From: Flavobacteriales bacterium
GTDB taxonomy: Bacteria > Bacteroidota > Bacteroidia > UBA10329
Assembly: GCA_021739695.1 (NCBI GenBank)
Contig: JAIPBM010000014.1
Span: 36,066-100,065 of the forward strand
Reading direction: 5' to 3'
Length of the DNA stretch: 64,000 nt
Shown here one piece after another: positions 34,538-43,677 of this stretch (the stretch's first letter is position 1; each line of letters starts with the position of its first letter). The notes beneath the pieces were generated by a model, which worked only from the letters and a program-made list of their open reading frames with translations, had not been told where the DNA came from and made no database searches. The position numbers and the translations under genes were made by a program.

Positions 34538-34545
34538 CAAATATA
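34538..34545 (-). promoter_or_regulatory. Candidate -7 element (TATATTTG on minus strand) before atpB
   Basis: Matches TAnnTTTG, 37 bases upstream of atpB. A TTG lies 21 bases further up (34567-34569, minus strand), slightly beyond the usual spacing. It suggests that atpB-G can be transcribed apart from the upstream atpI/Z genes. Confidence 0.5.
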
Positions 34546-34629
34546 GACAAAAGAAAAGCTAAAGGCCAACGTTTTTTTAAGGTCTTTCTACTAACAGCAA
34601 AGTGGTCGGTTATTCACCGATAATCACCG

Positions 34630-34995
34630 CTACTTTTTAAGGGCTTTGAGAGCCGAAATGACCTCTAGAATAGAGTAGGTCACATAAAGGATCAGAAATG
34701 TGACGATAACGGGAATTGACGCTGAACGAAAAACGAAAACATAAATACCCAAGGCTACGATGTAAACCATCATTTTCAGTCCCGTGATTGCCATGAAATA
34801 TGTTGGAAACAGAGTCGGCTTTTCTAGCGATGCTTTGATGGTAAAATGATGAATAGCCACGCTTGTCCCGAACATGAAAAGGCCACAAAGAGAAATGTGA
34901 AGTGTATTCAGATCAATGCTTGCAGTTTCGTTGATCATCGCCAGAATGGCCATGGCAATCAGATAGACTATGAGGGCTTTTACTGAGTATTTCAT
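34630..34995 (-). CDS. AtpI-like membrane protein upstream of atpB
   Basis: 121 residues from the ATG at 34993-34995 (MKYSVKALIVYLI), which overlaps the atpZ stop as ATGA; a longer reading is not needed. Four hydrophobic helices. Sequence similarity to UncI is faint, but position between atpZ and atpB, helix number and size fit the AtpI/UncI role of assisting c-ring assembly or ion supply. The call rests mainly on context. Confidence 0.6.
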   Translation of the reverse strand: MKYSVKALIVYLIAMAILAMINETASIDLNTLHISLCGLFMFGTSVAIHHFTIKASLEKPTLFPTYFMAITGLKMMVYIVALGIYVFVFRSASIPVIVTFLILYVTYSILEVISALKALKK

Positions 34996-35219
34996 CCTTT
35001 TAGCAGGTCTTTTATTGCAAAATACATCGATAAGAAAACGGCCACAATTGTCAATCCGCCCGTAAACCAAGGCGTTTCTGTCTCCAAATATTTATCGAGT
35101 TGCATGCCTCCCAAAGCTCCAGCCACAATGATAAGGGCCATTTGCGTGGCCATCGAAGAATATTTGATGAACGAGTTAGGCTGTTTTTTCTTGTCGTTGA
35201 TCTTGTCGCTGTCCTGCAT
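34992..35219 (-). CDS. atpZ: AtpZ/AtpI-family protein
   Basis: 75 residues with two membrane helices (QMALIIVAGALGGMQLDKYL; FTGGLTIVAVFLSMYFAIKD). The 'GxxLDKYL...P.FT....' pattern is the AtpZ signature (putative F0F1-ATPase subunit linked to Mg/Ca uptake). It overlaps the next gene by 4 bases and its own start lies inside the 3' end of the bactofilin gene (44 bases), so the three are coupled. Confidence 0.8.
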   Translation of the reverse strand: MQDSDKINDKKKQPNSFIKYSSMATQMALIIVAGALGGMQLDKYLETETPWFTGGLTIVAVFLSMYFAIKDLLKG

Positions 35220-35610
35220 TGTTGGATGATGAAATATCTTTGATTACGCCACCCATACTGCACGAACCGCTGAAAGTTGCTCCTGGTTCGATTGCCAATT
35301 TCTTGGTCACAATATCGCCCTGAACTTTTGCTGTCGATTTCAACGAAAGAAGATCGGACACAACAATATTGGCCTTGATGCTTCCTTCGATTTCGGCATT
35401 CTCGCATCTGATATCTCCGTGAACAGTTCCGTTTGCTCCGATTACCACACGTCCTTGACACTCAAGGTCGCCTTTCAATGTGCCGTCAATCCGTAGATTT
35501 CCTTTGGCTTTGATGCTTCCTTCAATAATAGTATCACTATTTATATGGTTCGGCATTCCAGCACCTGAATTACCTTTCGAGCTTTCGCTATTTGATTTGC
35601 TATTGAACAT
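35176..35610 (-). CDS. Bactofilin (polymer-forming cytoskeletal protein)
   Basis: 144 residues from the ATG at 35608-35610 (MFNSKSNSES). A disordered N-terminal tail is followed by the beta-helical bactofilin core with repeats about every 17-20 residues: INSDTIIEGSIKAKGNLRID, GTLKGDLECQGRVVIG, GTVHGDIRCENAEIEGSIKA, AKVQGDIVTKKLAIEPGATF. Bactofilins form membrane-associated filaments that place cell-wall enzymes. It ends in a charged, Gln-rich tail overlapping atpZ by 44 bases, so it probably heads the ATP synthase operon. This coupling is frequent in Bacteroidota. Confidence 0.9.
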   Translation of the reverse strand: MFNSKSNSESSKGNSGAGMPNHINSDTIIEGSIKAKGNLRIDGTLKGDLECQGRVVIGANGTVHGDIRCENAEIEGSIKANIVVSDLLSLKSTAKVQGDIVTKKLAIEPGATFSGSCSMGGVIKDISSSNNAGQRQDQRQEKTA

Positions 35611-35653
35611 TTTTCCTTTCCCTTTGTAACTTGCTCCGCTGCGCGAAGAATGC

Positions 35654-35661
35654 CAAATATA
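35654..35661 (-). promoter_or_regulatory. Candidate -7 element (TATATTTG on minus strand) before bactofilin
   Basis: Same sequence as the element before atpB; 43 bases upstream of the bactofilin start. Confidence 0.45.
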
Positions 35662-35721
35662 GCAATCCTTCATAAAGCGTTGTTTTTACGCATGTTGCAT
35701 TAACAATCGTTATCATTTACA

Positions 35722-36165
35722 ATGGCAGATAGTCCGATAAGAGAACATTTCAGAGCACAGATAGGAAAAGAAGTGGCTTCAACCCCACCAGGTTTCAGCG
35801 AATGGTTGCAGCCGAAAATGATTGCGGTGGAGGAGGATTCACTCACAATTGAAGTAATTGTGAGACCCGAAATGTGCAATCCGGTTGGAACATTACATGG
35901 AGGAATTCACTCAGCCATTTTGGATGAAGTAATGGGTATGACTGTGGCTGCCATGGGCAATGACACGCATTTTGTATCGCTGAACATGACAACCGATTAT
36001 CTGCGAGCCGCAAGGGCAGGCGAAGCTGTGCGTGCCACGAGCCAAGTGATCAGAAAAGGTAGAACCGCCATTCATCTTATTGGTCAACTCACCAATGCCG
36101 AAGGCAAAGAACTTTCACGCGCTACTCAGAATATGGTTTCTGTCGGGGCTCCAATGAAGATGTGA
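35722..36165 (+). CDS. PaaI-family hotdog thioesterase
   Basis: 147 residues, single hotdog fold. CNPVGTLHGGIHSAILDEVM carries the family's HGG motif and catalytic acidic residue, and TTDYLRAARAGEAVRATSQV is the typical second strand pair. Such enzymes hydrolyse acyl- or aryl-CoA thioesters. The stop codon overlaps the following glycosyltransferase by 4 bases (ATGTGATG region). Confidence 0.85.
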   Translation: MADSPIREHFRAQIGKEVASTPPGFSEWLQPKMIAVEEDSLTIEVIVRPEMCNPVGTLHGGIHSAILDEVMGMTVAAMGNDTHFVSLNMTTDYLRAARAGEAVRATSQVIRKGRTAIHLIGQLTNAEGKELSRATQNMVSVGAPMKM

Positions 36166-36917
36166 TGAGAAAACTCTCGGCCGTCATCATCACGCACAAT
36201 GAAGCCCGCAATATCAAGCGGTGTATTGCCTCGTTACAAGATGTGGCAGACGAAATTGTGGTAGTCGACAGCTTCTCGACAGATGCAACTCCAAGCATTT
36301 GCAAAGGTATGAACGTACATTTCCATCAGCGCGAGTGGAAAGGCTACAGCAAGCAGAAGAATTATGGAAACGGCTTGGCCTCCAACGATTGGATTCTCTC
36401 TATTGATGCTGATGAGGCACTTTCGGAAGAACTGAAATCGGCCATTGTTTCCGAAAAGGAACACGGAAAGGACTTTAATTATTCCTTCAATCGATTGACA
36501 AATTACTGCGGAAAGTGGATCCATCATTCCGGTTGGTATCCAGATACGAAGGTTCGGATGTTTAACCGAACCAAGAATGATTGGCAAGGCGAAGTGCACG
36601 AGAAATTGACCGTGGAACCTGCTTCTGTGAAGAAATTGAAGGGCGATCTACTGCATTTCAGCTATCATTCAGTAAGTGATCACGTTAAGCGAACAGATAC
36701 CTATTCTACACTTGGTGCAAGCGAACTTTTTGAGAACGGAAAAAAGGCAAGCTTGATAAAACTGCTATTCAATCCGTGGCTCAAGTTCAATAAGATGTAT
36801 TTCATCAAACTTGGTTTTCTGGATGGAATGGCCGGATTTACTATTGCGTTGATTACGGCTTACGGCACGTTCCTGAAGTACATTAAGTTGTATTATTTGA
36901 CCAAGAATCGCGCTTAA
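36162..36917 (+). CDS. GT2-family glycosyltransferase (WaaE/LgtF-like)
   Basis: 251 residues. MRKLSAVIITHNEARNIKRC, DEIVVVDSFSTDATPSIC and DWILSIDADEALSEEL give the nucleotide-sugar fold with a DxD-type DAD. CGKWIHHSGWYPDTKVRMFN, then WQGEVHEKL, is the signature of the subgroup that adds a beta-glucose to lipopolysaccharide inner core. A C-terminal hydrophobic/amphipathic segment may anchor it to the membrane. It shares its last base area with the next glycosyltransferase (36917), so the two act together, probably on lipopolysaccharide or another surface glycan. Confidence 0.85.
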   Translation: MMRKLSAVIITHNEARNIKRCIASLQDVADEIVVVDSFSTDATPSICKGMNVHFHQREWKGYSKQKNYGNGLASNDWILSIDADEALSEELKSAIVSEKEHGKDFNYSFNRLTNYCGKWIHHSGWYPDTKVRMFNRTKNDWQGEVHEKLTVEPASVKKLKGDLLHFSYHSVSDHVKRTDTYSTLGASELFENGKKASLIKLLFNPWLKFNKMYFIKLGFLDGMAGFTIALITAYGTFLKYIKLYYLTKNRA

Positions 36918-37744
36918 TGCAGTTTTCCATTCTCATACCCACATGGAATAATCTCGATTTCCTAAAATGCTGTGTGAATAGCATTCGGAAAAATTCTGTG
37001 GAACAGCATGAAATTCTGGTTTATGTGAATGAGGGAATTGATGGCTCTGCCGATTGGTGCCAATCTGAAAACATCAAATTCATTCATTCCGACAAGAATT
37101 TAGGTGTTTGCACAGCTTTGAATGCGCTGTTCGAAATTGCGACCAAAGACATCATCTGCTATGTGAATGATGATATGTACCTCTGCCCGAATTGGGATGA
37201 ATCCTTGATCCGTGAGATAGAATTGATCGGCCACGATAAGTTCTATCTCAGTTCAACCATGATTGAACCGGAGGATACGGGAAACAAATGTGTTCTGGCT
37301 CCTTATCCTTTTGGGAAAACACCTTCAGAATTCAAAGAAACCGATTTGCTTGCTGTATTACCGAATATGGAAAAAGCAGATTGGAGCGGTTCAACTTGGC
37401 CTCCAAACCTCATGCACCGAAGCATGTGGAAAGCTATCGGGGGTTATGGCGAAGAGTTCAGTCCTGGTCTATATTCGGACCCAGATGTGAGTATGAAGCT
37501 TTGGCAACATGGCGTGCGAATCTTCAAAGGTTTAGGTGAAAGTCGCGCCTATCACTTCATGTCCAAATCAACGGGACGTGTGAAGATGAACGATGGCAAA
37601 AAGACATTCCTCAAAAAGTGGGGCGTAAGCTCATCTTGGTTCGTAAAAGAAGTGCTGAAACAAGGAGAAACTTACGTAGGCCCACTTCCAGAAAAGAAGA
37701 TCACTCCGAATTTGAAGGACAGATTGAAAGGATTGATCTCCTGA
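36917..37744 (+). CDS. GT2-family glycosyltransferase
   Basis: 275 residues starting MQFSILIPTWNNLDFLKCCV. ICYVNDDMYLCPNWDESLI contains the DDM metal-binding motif, and SGSTWPPNLMHRSMWKAIGG, then YSDPDVSMKLW, the acceptor side. The start codon overlaps the preceding gene stop by a single base. A soluble cytoplasmic enzyme; the sugar is unknown. Convergent with 37752, 7 bases apart. Confidence 0.83.
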   Translation: MQFSILIPTWNNLDFLKCCVNSIRKNSVEQHEILVYVNEGIDGSADWCQSENIKFIHSDKNLGVCTALNALFEIATKDIICYVNDDMYLCPNWDESLIREIELIGHDKFYLSSTMIEPEDTGNKCVLAPYPFGKTPSEFKETDLLAVLPNMEKADWSGSTWPPNLMHRSMWKAIGGYGEEFSPGLYSDPDVSMKLWQHGVRIFKGLGESRAYHFMSKSTGRVKMNDGKKTFLKKWGVSSSWFVKEVLKQGETYVGPLPEKKITPNLKDRLKGLIS

Positions 37745-37751
37745 TCAAAAT

Positions 37752-39095
37752 TCAATTCAAAGAGGCCAACTCCGCTTCCATCTCCTGTTTTGTGGTAGCA
37801 ACCAACTTCAGATCTTGCTTCAACTTGTTCGAAATGATGACGCTTCGGTTTGCCATGTAAGCTGTTCCATCCATGATGGAATAACCGACCAAGCGAACAG
37901 ATTCTCCAACGGGCACACCGCTGAAGGTGACGGTTCCCGCTCTTTGGTCATAGCTGCCGCCCATTACAGAATTGATGTTATCGAAAACCATTCTTACCGA
38001 AGGGCGAAAGGTCGTATCGACATAAACGATCACATTGGTTTTCTCTTCTATGTCGTAGAACGCATCGCAGTTTATCCATCCCAATTGGTCGCTTTTAAGT
38101 AGATAGGCGTCCATCGCATTCTCGTTTGCCGCAACCTGTGTGGCAATCGCTTCCTCGCGTTCGCGTTCCGCTTTTCGGTTTTCCCATGCTTGCATTCGTG
38201 CATAATATTCTTCACCAGTAACCTCTTTGCCGTTGATGTAAAACGTTTCCTTCATTTCCATTACAGTAATGTTCTTGCCTTGCTGTACCCAATCGAAATT
38301 TCCAGCGCGGTCAATTCTTCCATTGAAAACTTCCATTGCCTCTGAAGGTTCGCCATCTCCGTGAGGAAATTCAAGTTCTAATGACTTGCCACTTGCCACC
38401 TGTGCTGGCTTTCCATTTGTGTTGGCATCTATATGAATTGTTCCGCCAGATTGCAGCATTCTGCCGCTCGAAGCAGTATGTAAATTGGCTTGAATCAACT
38501 GTCCGCCACCATAAACTTCTTTCAGTTCCACCGTCATTTCTGAAGGAACAGAGCCGTTTTTCAGTTCGAGCGTGAAAGCGGCAATGTTTACAACCGTTCC
38601 TTGATTGCCGACTAGGCGATTGTCTTCTCGCGGATTGATGGTGAAGGTTTGAACGGGCAGTGGCAGAAAGTCATCGATCCTTGTAAAGATCGGTGCCTGT
38701 TTTCCTTGCGATTTGGTAAGAATCACTTCGAGTTCGAAGGGTCTTCTTGATGCAAGTTCTGCTTCCAAATGGAGGTAAGGGTTACTTATGTCCTGAATGA
38801 CGAACACATCGTCTTCATTGGAAATTTGCTTCAGAAGCTTAATGATATTGTGAGCTCGTGCTGCAGTTATCCGATTTTTCTCCATTGTATCATGCACGTT
38901 AGAGATCGGGCCGGTGATACCGAATCGTATCTGCTGGCCGACTGGAAGTTTGGTGTAAACAGCTTCCACAACCCGCGCTGGACTGTTAGTCAGTTCGGAA
39001 CTATTGGCTGCGAAAAAGACGTTATGCCTTGGAATGGTTTGACCATAAACGGATAGAAGAGCAATGCTCAAAATGGTGGTTAAAAGCGTTTTCAT
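37752..39095 (-). CDS. Exported protein with degenerate OmpA-like and ZU5-like regions
   Basis: 447 residues with signal peptide MKTLLTTILSIALLSVYGQ. Residues about 20-125 (HNVFFAANSSELTN ... RITAARAHNIIKLLKQI) look like a degenerate OmpA C-terminal fold. Residues about 155-240 (NQGTVVNIAAFTLELKNGSV, EVYGGGQLIQANLHT, SGRMLQSGGTIHIDA) resemble a ZU5-like beta domain. A charged helix (about 305-330) leads to a beta-rich C-terminal part. It is likely periplasmic or surface-exposed. No T9SS domain. I do not know its function. Confidence 0.6.
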   Translation of the reverse strand: MKTLLTTILSIALLSVYGQTIPRHNVFFAANSSELTNSPARVVEAVYTKLPVGQQIRFGITGPISNVHDTMEKNRITAARAHNIIKLLKQISNEDDVFVIQDISNPYLHLEAELASRRPFELEVILTKSQGKQAPIFTRIDDFLPLPVQTFTINPREDNRLVGNQGTVVNIAAFTLELKNGSVPSEMTVELKEVYGGGQLIQANLHTASSGRMLQSGGTIHIDANTNGKPAQVASGKSLELEFPHGDGEPSEAMEVFNGRIDRAGNFDWVQQGKNITVMEMKETFYINGKEVTGEEYYARMQAWENRKAEREREEAIATQVAANENAMDAYLLKSDQLGWINCDAFYDIEEKTNVIVYVDTTFRPSVRMVFDNINSVMGGSYDQRAGTVTFSGVPVGESVRLVGYSIMDGTAYMANRSVIISNKLKQDLKLVATTKQEMEAELASLN

Positions 39096-39223
39096 GATTC
39101 GTAGGATTAGACATTCGAACCATGAACGCGAAGGATCTGAAGGAAATTATTTGGAAATAGAAGAAATGCAACTAAATGTTAATCAGTGCAATAAGGGAAA
39201 CGGAGATAACGTTTTAAGATGTT

Positions 39224-39790
39224 TTACTTTTCGCTCCAGCGATAAGAATCCAGTTCAAATCCAGCAAGATCGAGCACGCGGTCAACTACTGTTGCAGCCA
39301 AAGCTTCAAAGTCTTTCGGGTTGCTGTAAAACGAAGGACTGGCCGGTGCGATGATTCCGCCAGCTTCAGTAATGGTCTTCATATTATTGATATGAATGAG
39401 GCTCATTGGCGTATCTCTTGGAACGAGAATGAGCTTCCGTCTTTCCTTTAAAATGACGTCTGCAGCCCGCGTCATCAGGTCGTTTGAAATGCCTGATGCA
39501 ATCCTTGCCATGGTTCCCATGCTGCACGGACAGATGATCATGGTTTCGTACTTGGCAGAACCCGATGCGAACGGTGCCATGAAATCGTTGGAGTTGTAAA
39601 CCGTGAAAGGGAGTTTTTCAAAATCTGAATTACCAAGCTCCAACTTCCAAACATCGCGTGCATTTGTGCTGAAAACCACGCCTATATCGGCTACTTGATC
39701 TTTCAAGTGGCTCAAACGATCAAAAAGAACTTTGGCGTAAATAGAACCGCTCGCTCCCGTAACTCCAACAACAACTTTCTTCTGGCTCAT
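39224..39790 (-). CDS. ubiX: Flavin prenyltransferase UbiX
   Basis: 188 residues. KKVVVGVTGASGSIYAKVLF is the FMN-binding start. MIICPCSMGTMARIASGISN, then RAADVILKERRKLILVPRDT and APASPSFYSNP, are characteristic. The enzyme makes prenylated FMN, the cofactor of UbiD decarboxylases; no ubiD is in the window. Start overlaps the stop of the upstream barrel gene (ATGA), so it belongs to the tlpA-ubiX run. Confidence 0.93.
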   Translation of the reverse strand: MSQKKVVVGVTGASGSIYAKVLFDRLSHLKDQVADIGVVFSTNARDVWKLELGNSDFEKLPFTVYNSNDFMAPFASGSAKYETMIICPCSMGTMARIASGISNDLMTRAADVILKERRKLILVPRDTPMSLIHINNMKTITEAGGIIAPASPSFYSNPKDFEALAATVVDRVLDLAGFELDSYRWSEK

Positions 39791-40431
39791 TCCAGTTTCA
39801 CTTCAATTTGATTCTTCTTCTTGGTCGCCTCAATCTTATCTCGGTCCAAGGTGGTCTTAAACCAATACCTAACCGAAAAAGCGAAGACATGGTTCATCCA
39901 CCAACCATTTTTACGCATGGTAAGAATGGAATTGCTGTAGCGCACGTTCACTTCAATTTTTCCTTTCCAGAAATAATAGCTCAGGCCTGCAGCACCGCTG
40001 AATTCCGCTTTGCGATAAGCTGGTGAGTTCCTGACTTCAACGAAAGAAGGATCCGAACCTTTCTCAATTGAACTGAGCAAAATACCAACCTGTGGCCCAA
40101 ATTCAATGCTCATATTCTTGATTCCATACCAACGATATAGAATAGGAATCTCAAGCATATTGTGGTTGTAAAGGATAAAGGTGTTGTTGTTCTTAACCGT
40201 TCCGGCCTGACGGCTTCCTTTTTGAATGAAAGAGATTTCGAATTGAATGGTTGAACGTGGCGTGAAGCGATAATCCGTGAAGGCACCAGCCCAGCCACCA
40301 GCTTTGTTGAATCCTACGATGCCGTCTCCGCTTACCTGTGTGGTACTTATCCCACCGTAAAGTCCACCGCCAAATCCTTGTCCGAAACTGGAAAACGGTA
40401 ATGCAAACAATATGATAAGTAAGATCCGCAT
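39787..40431 (-). CDS. Outer-membrane beta-barrel protein (PorT-like fold)
   Basis: 214 residues from the ATG at 40429-40431 (MRILLIILFALPFSSFGQG), the only start that puts the signal peptide at the N-terminus. Amphipathic strands follow, such as GGGLYGGISTTQVSGDG, RSTIQFEISFIQKGSRQ, NMLEIPILYRWYG and GKIEVNVRYSNSI, ending in a charged tail (DRDKIEATKKKNQIEVKLE). Size and strand pattern fit the small 8-strand barrels grouped with PorT, but true PorT cannot be claimed. Coupled to ubiX by 4-base overlap. Confidence 0.7.
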   Translation of the reverse strand: MRILLIILFALPFSSFGQGFGGGLYGGISTTQVSGDGIVGFNKAGGWAGAFTDYRFTPRSTIQFEISFIQKGSRQAGTVKNNNTFILYNHNMLEIPILYRWYGIKNMSIEFGPQVGILLSSIEKGSDPSFVEVRNSPAYRKAEFSGAAGLSYYFWKGKIEVNVRYSNSILTMRKNGWWMNHVFAFSVRYWFKTTLDRDKIEATKKKNQIEVKLE

Positions 40432-40444
40432 AAGCGGCTCAAAG

Positions 40445-41452
40445 TTACTCTTCCAAGATGGCTTTGAAGTCGGCCTGTACAACTTCTTTTGTGTCTGTTC
40501 GATGAACGAATGCAACCACCTTACAGTTCTTGGCAACCCATTCAGGATTCAGCTCTAAAGAATAATTTACGGTGAAGACACTTCCGGCAGCCAGATTTCC
40601 AGTACCGATTTGATCTCCCCACGGTCCGTTAAAATTGGTTCGCAGCACATGCATGTGAACATAATCGGGCAGACTTTCATCCTCTAAAGCAGGATCATAA
40701 TCTTTTTGCCAATCTATCACGCTGTCCTCAGTTAGGCAAACAATAATGTTGTAAGGCCCGCTATTAAGGTCATTGAAGATGGAAACTTCGATGCTGGTAT
40801 TCAACGTTCGTGAAGTTGGGTCATACGTGTTGTCTAAGGTCAAAGAAGCGTCTGGATCAAGTTCCAATAGATTGGCTACTTCGGCTGTCCAAGCAGTGTA
40901 GGTGTAAGGGTAACTCCCATCGTGAGGCCTTCGGTTGATCAAGCCATTCGGTAAACCTTGTGCATCAGAACCGAAGGTGGTGTTCCAAGCATTGCCGGCA
41001 GGCGTTCTAAAATCAGTGGCGTAGCTTCCATCAGGATTGTTCTGCACCGCGGCAAAAAAACCAACATGCACGGCCATTGGAATAACTCGCGAACCATAGG
41101 TCAGTTGTAGGTCATGAAGAACTTCTGCTGCTCGCGGACAGTTTCCACACGTATGGCCAGTATAATCTTCCACAAGCACGTTTCGCTGACCAGCATAGAT
41201 GCAGGCGCAGTTGTTTGCTGTGGCAGATGGGTTATAGTTGAGGGCGCTTTGATCGGTGCACCCGAGCGTTACAGTTGTGTCATATTCACATTTCCCTTGA
41301 CATGGACCATCAGCATGCGTAGCATCCGGGTTGTAATTGGTTGCGTTTGGGTCAATACATCCGTAATGTGGTGGACTTATCGCGTCACATCCGTGAAACA
41401 AAACGGTGACGATTGAGACCAAAGCAAGAAGGAGGATTTGTCTTGAACTCAT
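40445..41452 (-). CDS. Omp28-related lipoprotein with CxxC motif
   Basis: 335 residues. Signal peptide with lipobox-like LFHGC (C22), so probably lipid-anchored. The N-terminal part has two copies of a GC(T/I)D..A.NYNP.AT motif (GCIDPNATNYNPDATHADG; GCTDQSALNYNPSATANN). The Omp28-like thioredoxin-fold domain begins NVLVEDYTGHTCGNCPRAAE, with a CxxC in place of a thioredoxin active site, and ends with a beta-sandwich part. The role is unknown; the CxxC and the TlpA neighbour suggest periplasmic thiol chemistry or metal binding. 3 bases downstream of the DUF6029 gene. Confidence 0.78.
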   Translation of the reverse strand: MSSRQILLLALVSIVTVLFHGCDAISPPHYGCIDPNATNYNPDATHADGPCQGKCEYDTTVTLGCTDQSALNYNPSATANNCACIYAGQRNVLVEDYTGHTCGNCPRAAEVLHDLQLTYGSRVIPMAVHVGFFAAVQNNPDGSYATDFRTPAGNAWNTTFGSDAQGLPNGLINRRPHDGSYPYTYTAWTAEVANLLELDPDASLTLDNTYDPTSRTLNTSIEVSIFNDLNSGPYNIIVCLTEDSVIDWQKDYDPALEDESLPDYVHMHVLRTNFNGPWGDQIGTGNLAAGSVFTVNYSLELNPEWVAKNCKVVAFVHRTDTKEVVQADFKAILEE

Positions 41453-41455
41453 TTC

Positions 41456-43123
41456 TTAAAAACTTGTAGTTATCGAAAGCGAAACACCATTTGCAGCAGG
41501 GACATTTCTACAAATACCACCAACGCAGAAAATACCCGCACGTTGTCTTCCGTAGCCTAAGGTTACACGTGTTGCATTGTGAATGTATCCTACAGTAATT
41601 GATGGATAATGCAAGCGTTTCTCAACGTGCTCGTTGCCGTAATTCCATTGATCTGTAACTGCTACAAATAAATGTGGTGACCATTGGTACTCCAGCAATG
41701 CCATCGCCCAATCTCCTTGGTCGGCTCTATCCTTTGTCCACAGCCCTTGCATTTCCAATCGCAATGAATGGTCGCTTGCCACTTTATAGGTGAGATCAAT
41801 AATAGCGATGTTGGCAAGAATGGTTCCGTAGCCAACCAAGCCTTGCACCACGTCTTTGTTGTATGCCAGATTCAAATATTTGGCAACAGCCTTAAAGCTC
41901 TTGCTGAACTTCCTACTGATCTCGAAGTTGACGTCTCTGAAATACAGATCGCCTAGTTGGAAGAAGTTGTTCGTGTATCCGCTTCCAGCTTCGTTAACTG
42001 TATTCACAAGGCCATGAACTTCAGAATAGTTTAACGTAAGGTCAGTCCCGAATTTGCCACCGATTTTCGATTTCCTCGGAACTTTGTAACTCACTTCTCC
42101 TTGAAAAGACCATTCACCGTTAGGTTGTGTGGCGTAAGGGTAAAGGCTTGCTGCCAACTGGTAAGTGTGTTGTTTCGTAAGGGCAGGGAGGTAATTGATG
42201 TTCAAATTAGTTCCCGTTGCGTTTCTGTCGGAACGGAACCCCATATTGTCAATTCGTTTTGCTCCAAGCACAATGCCTAAGCCTTTTTGCGAGTAGGCCA
42301 GAGTTGCTAATAATCCATTTCCCGGATTGTAATTTTTTCTCAAGAGACCATCATAGAGAAAAGCATTGGTTGCTTCAGGGTCATTGATCTTACTCACGTA
42401 TTCTACAGATAAATTAAATCTACCATACATTATATTGGCTCGAGCTCCCCACGCACCTACGTTTTCAGGTAGCTCAAAGTCAGGGTCTTCGTCCTTCTGG
42501 TATTTACTCACAAAACTGCCTCCGATGGTGGCTTTCAGTTTGCTTTCAGAAATAGCATGGAACGTTTCGTTCAGGTTTATCTCTCCGTCAAATCCACGCA
42601 CAATTCCATCTCCATAAGTAAAGAACGATCGCTGACGGCCAATAAAAGCGGTCATATATAGACCACCCAGAACGTGCGCCTTCACTCGTGCTCCATCCAG
42701 CACGTTATCATAACCCAAGCCTCGTTCTTCGTATGCTCTTAGAATCATCCCTGATCCGAATTGCTCGTAGAAGTTACCCACTGTGATCGTTAAAAAGTCG
42801 GCATCGAAGGTGGCGTAGCGATAAGTGATTCCCTGTCCTTGGTAGCGTCTATCAAAACCCTGAAGGGCATTCAGATAGTTTTCATAACGCATACCAACCT
42901 GAAATTTCCCTTTTGTGTAAATAAGGTTGGTAAACCCGTTGGAAAGAAGTTTTTCGGGAACGGGTGGAGCGCCAATGATGGTATCGGGATTGTAATACTG
43001 GGCATCGAACTGCACATTTCCGTGAATTTCGCCCCATTTGCCAGAGTCTTGGCTAAACCCTTGATATGACCAAATAAAAAGAAGAACAATCGCCCAAAGG
43101 CGTAACATCAGTACTCGATTCAA
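41456..43123 (-). CDS. DUF6029 family outer-membrane beta-barrel protein
   Basis: 555 residues. Signal peptide MNRVLMLRLWAIVLLFIWSYQG. The barrel starts GEIHGNVQFDAQYYNPD and includes GNFYEQFGSGMILRAYEERG, a conserved stretch of this family, and LGYDNVLDGARVKA. It ends in YGRQRAGIFCVGGICRNVPA, then aromatic SLSITTSF, the outer-membrane insertion signal. Its function is unknown. It lies between TlpA and the Omp28 lipoprotein, an order that I believe recurs in Bacteroidota, so the three probably form one envelope system. Confidence 0.78.
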   Translation of the reverse strand: MNRVLMLRLWAIVLLFIWSYQGFSQDSGKWGEIHGNVQFDAQYYNPDTIIGAPPVPEKLLSNGFTNLIYTKGKFQVGMRYENYLNALQGFDRRYQGQGITYRYATFDADFLTITVGNFYEQFGSGMILRAYEERGLGYDNVLDGARVKAHVLGGLYMTAFIGRQRSFFTYGDGIVRGFDGEINLNETFHAISESKLKATIGGSFVSKYQKDEDPDFELPENVGAWGARANIMYGRFNLSVEYVSKINDPEATNAFLYDGLLRKNYNPGNGLLATLAYSQKGLGIVLGAKRIDNMGFRSDRNATGTNLNINYLPALTKQHTYQLAASLYPYATQPNGEWSFQGEVSYKVPRKSKIGGKFGTDLTLNYSEVHGLVNTVNEAGSGYTNNFFQLGDLYFRDVNFEISRKFSKSFKAVAKYLNLAYNKDVVQGLVGYGTILANIAIIDLTYKVASDHSLRLEMQGLWTKDRADQGDWAMALLEYQWSPHLFVAVTDQWNYGNEHVEKRLHYPSITVGYIHNATRVTLGYGRQRAGIFCVGGICRNVPAANGVSLSITTSF

Positions 43124-43141
43124 AGCGAAAGCGGTGTTCGG

Positions 43142-43651
43142 TTATTTTCCAGAATTCTCTTTTACGATCTCGTAAAGATGTTCTTCATCTCCAGGAGCGT
43201 AAGCATTGTGCGACCAAACTACTTGTTTGTCGCCATTTAGAACAAATGTGTGAGGAACCGTATTTACATTCATCACCCGTTTGAAGTCTCCATTCGGATC
43301 CATGTAAACCTCGTAATCCCAATCTTTACCATTTACGAATGGAGCCACTTTGGCCGTGTTCCGCGCATCATCAATAGAAATAGCAATCAATTTAACACCT
43401 GTTTCTTCTTGCCAATCTGCATAGTAGTCGGAAATTGTATTCAACTCTAGTACGCATGGTTTGCACCAAGTAGCCCAAAAACTGATGATGATCGGTTTTC
43501 CATCATTCTCAAATGTTTTGGAGTCGATACTTTTTCCATCCAGTGACTTAACAATTGCTGAAGGCAGATCCCATTTCTCTTTGGCCACTTGTGCCTTAAT
43601 AGAGGCAGTTCCAAAAAGTAAAGCGCAAAAAAGTACAATTGTGTTTTTCAT
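43142..43651 (-). CDS. TlpA-family thiol-disulfide oxidoreductase
   Basis: 169 residues from the ATG at 43649-43651 with signal peptide MKNTIVLFCALLFGTASIKA. Thioredoxin fold with WCKPC active site (IISFWATWCKPCVLELNT), and the cis-proline region VNTVPHTFVLN. It acts in the periplasm. First gene of a five-gene minus-strand run (tlpA, DUF6029, omp28, barrel, ubiX; gaps of 18, 3, 13 and -4 bases). It may reduce the CxxC of the Omp28 proteins. Confidence 0.85.
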   Translation of the reverse strand: MKNTIVLFCALLFGTASIKAQVAKEKWDLPSAIVKSLDGKSIDSKTFENDGKPIIISFWATWCKPCVLELNTISDYYADWQEETGVKLIAISIDDARNTAKVAPFVNGKDWDYEVYMDPNGDFKRVMNVNTVPHTFVLNGDKQVVWSHNAYAPGDEEHLYEIVKENSGK

Positions 43652-43677
43652 AGTGTATGCGGTCAAGTTAAATTGAA

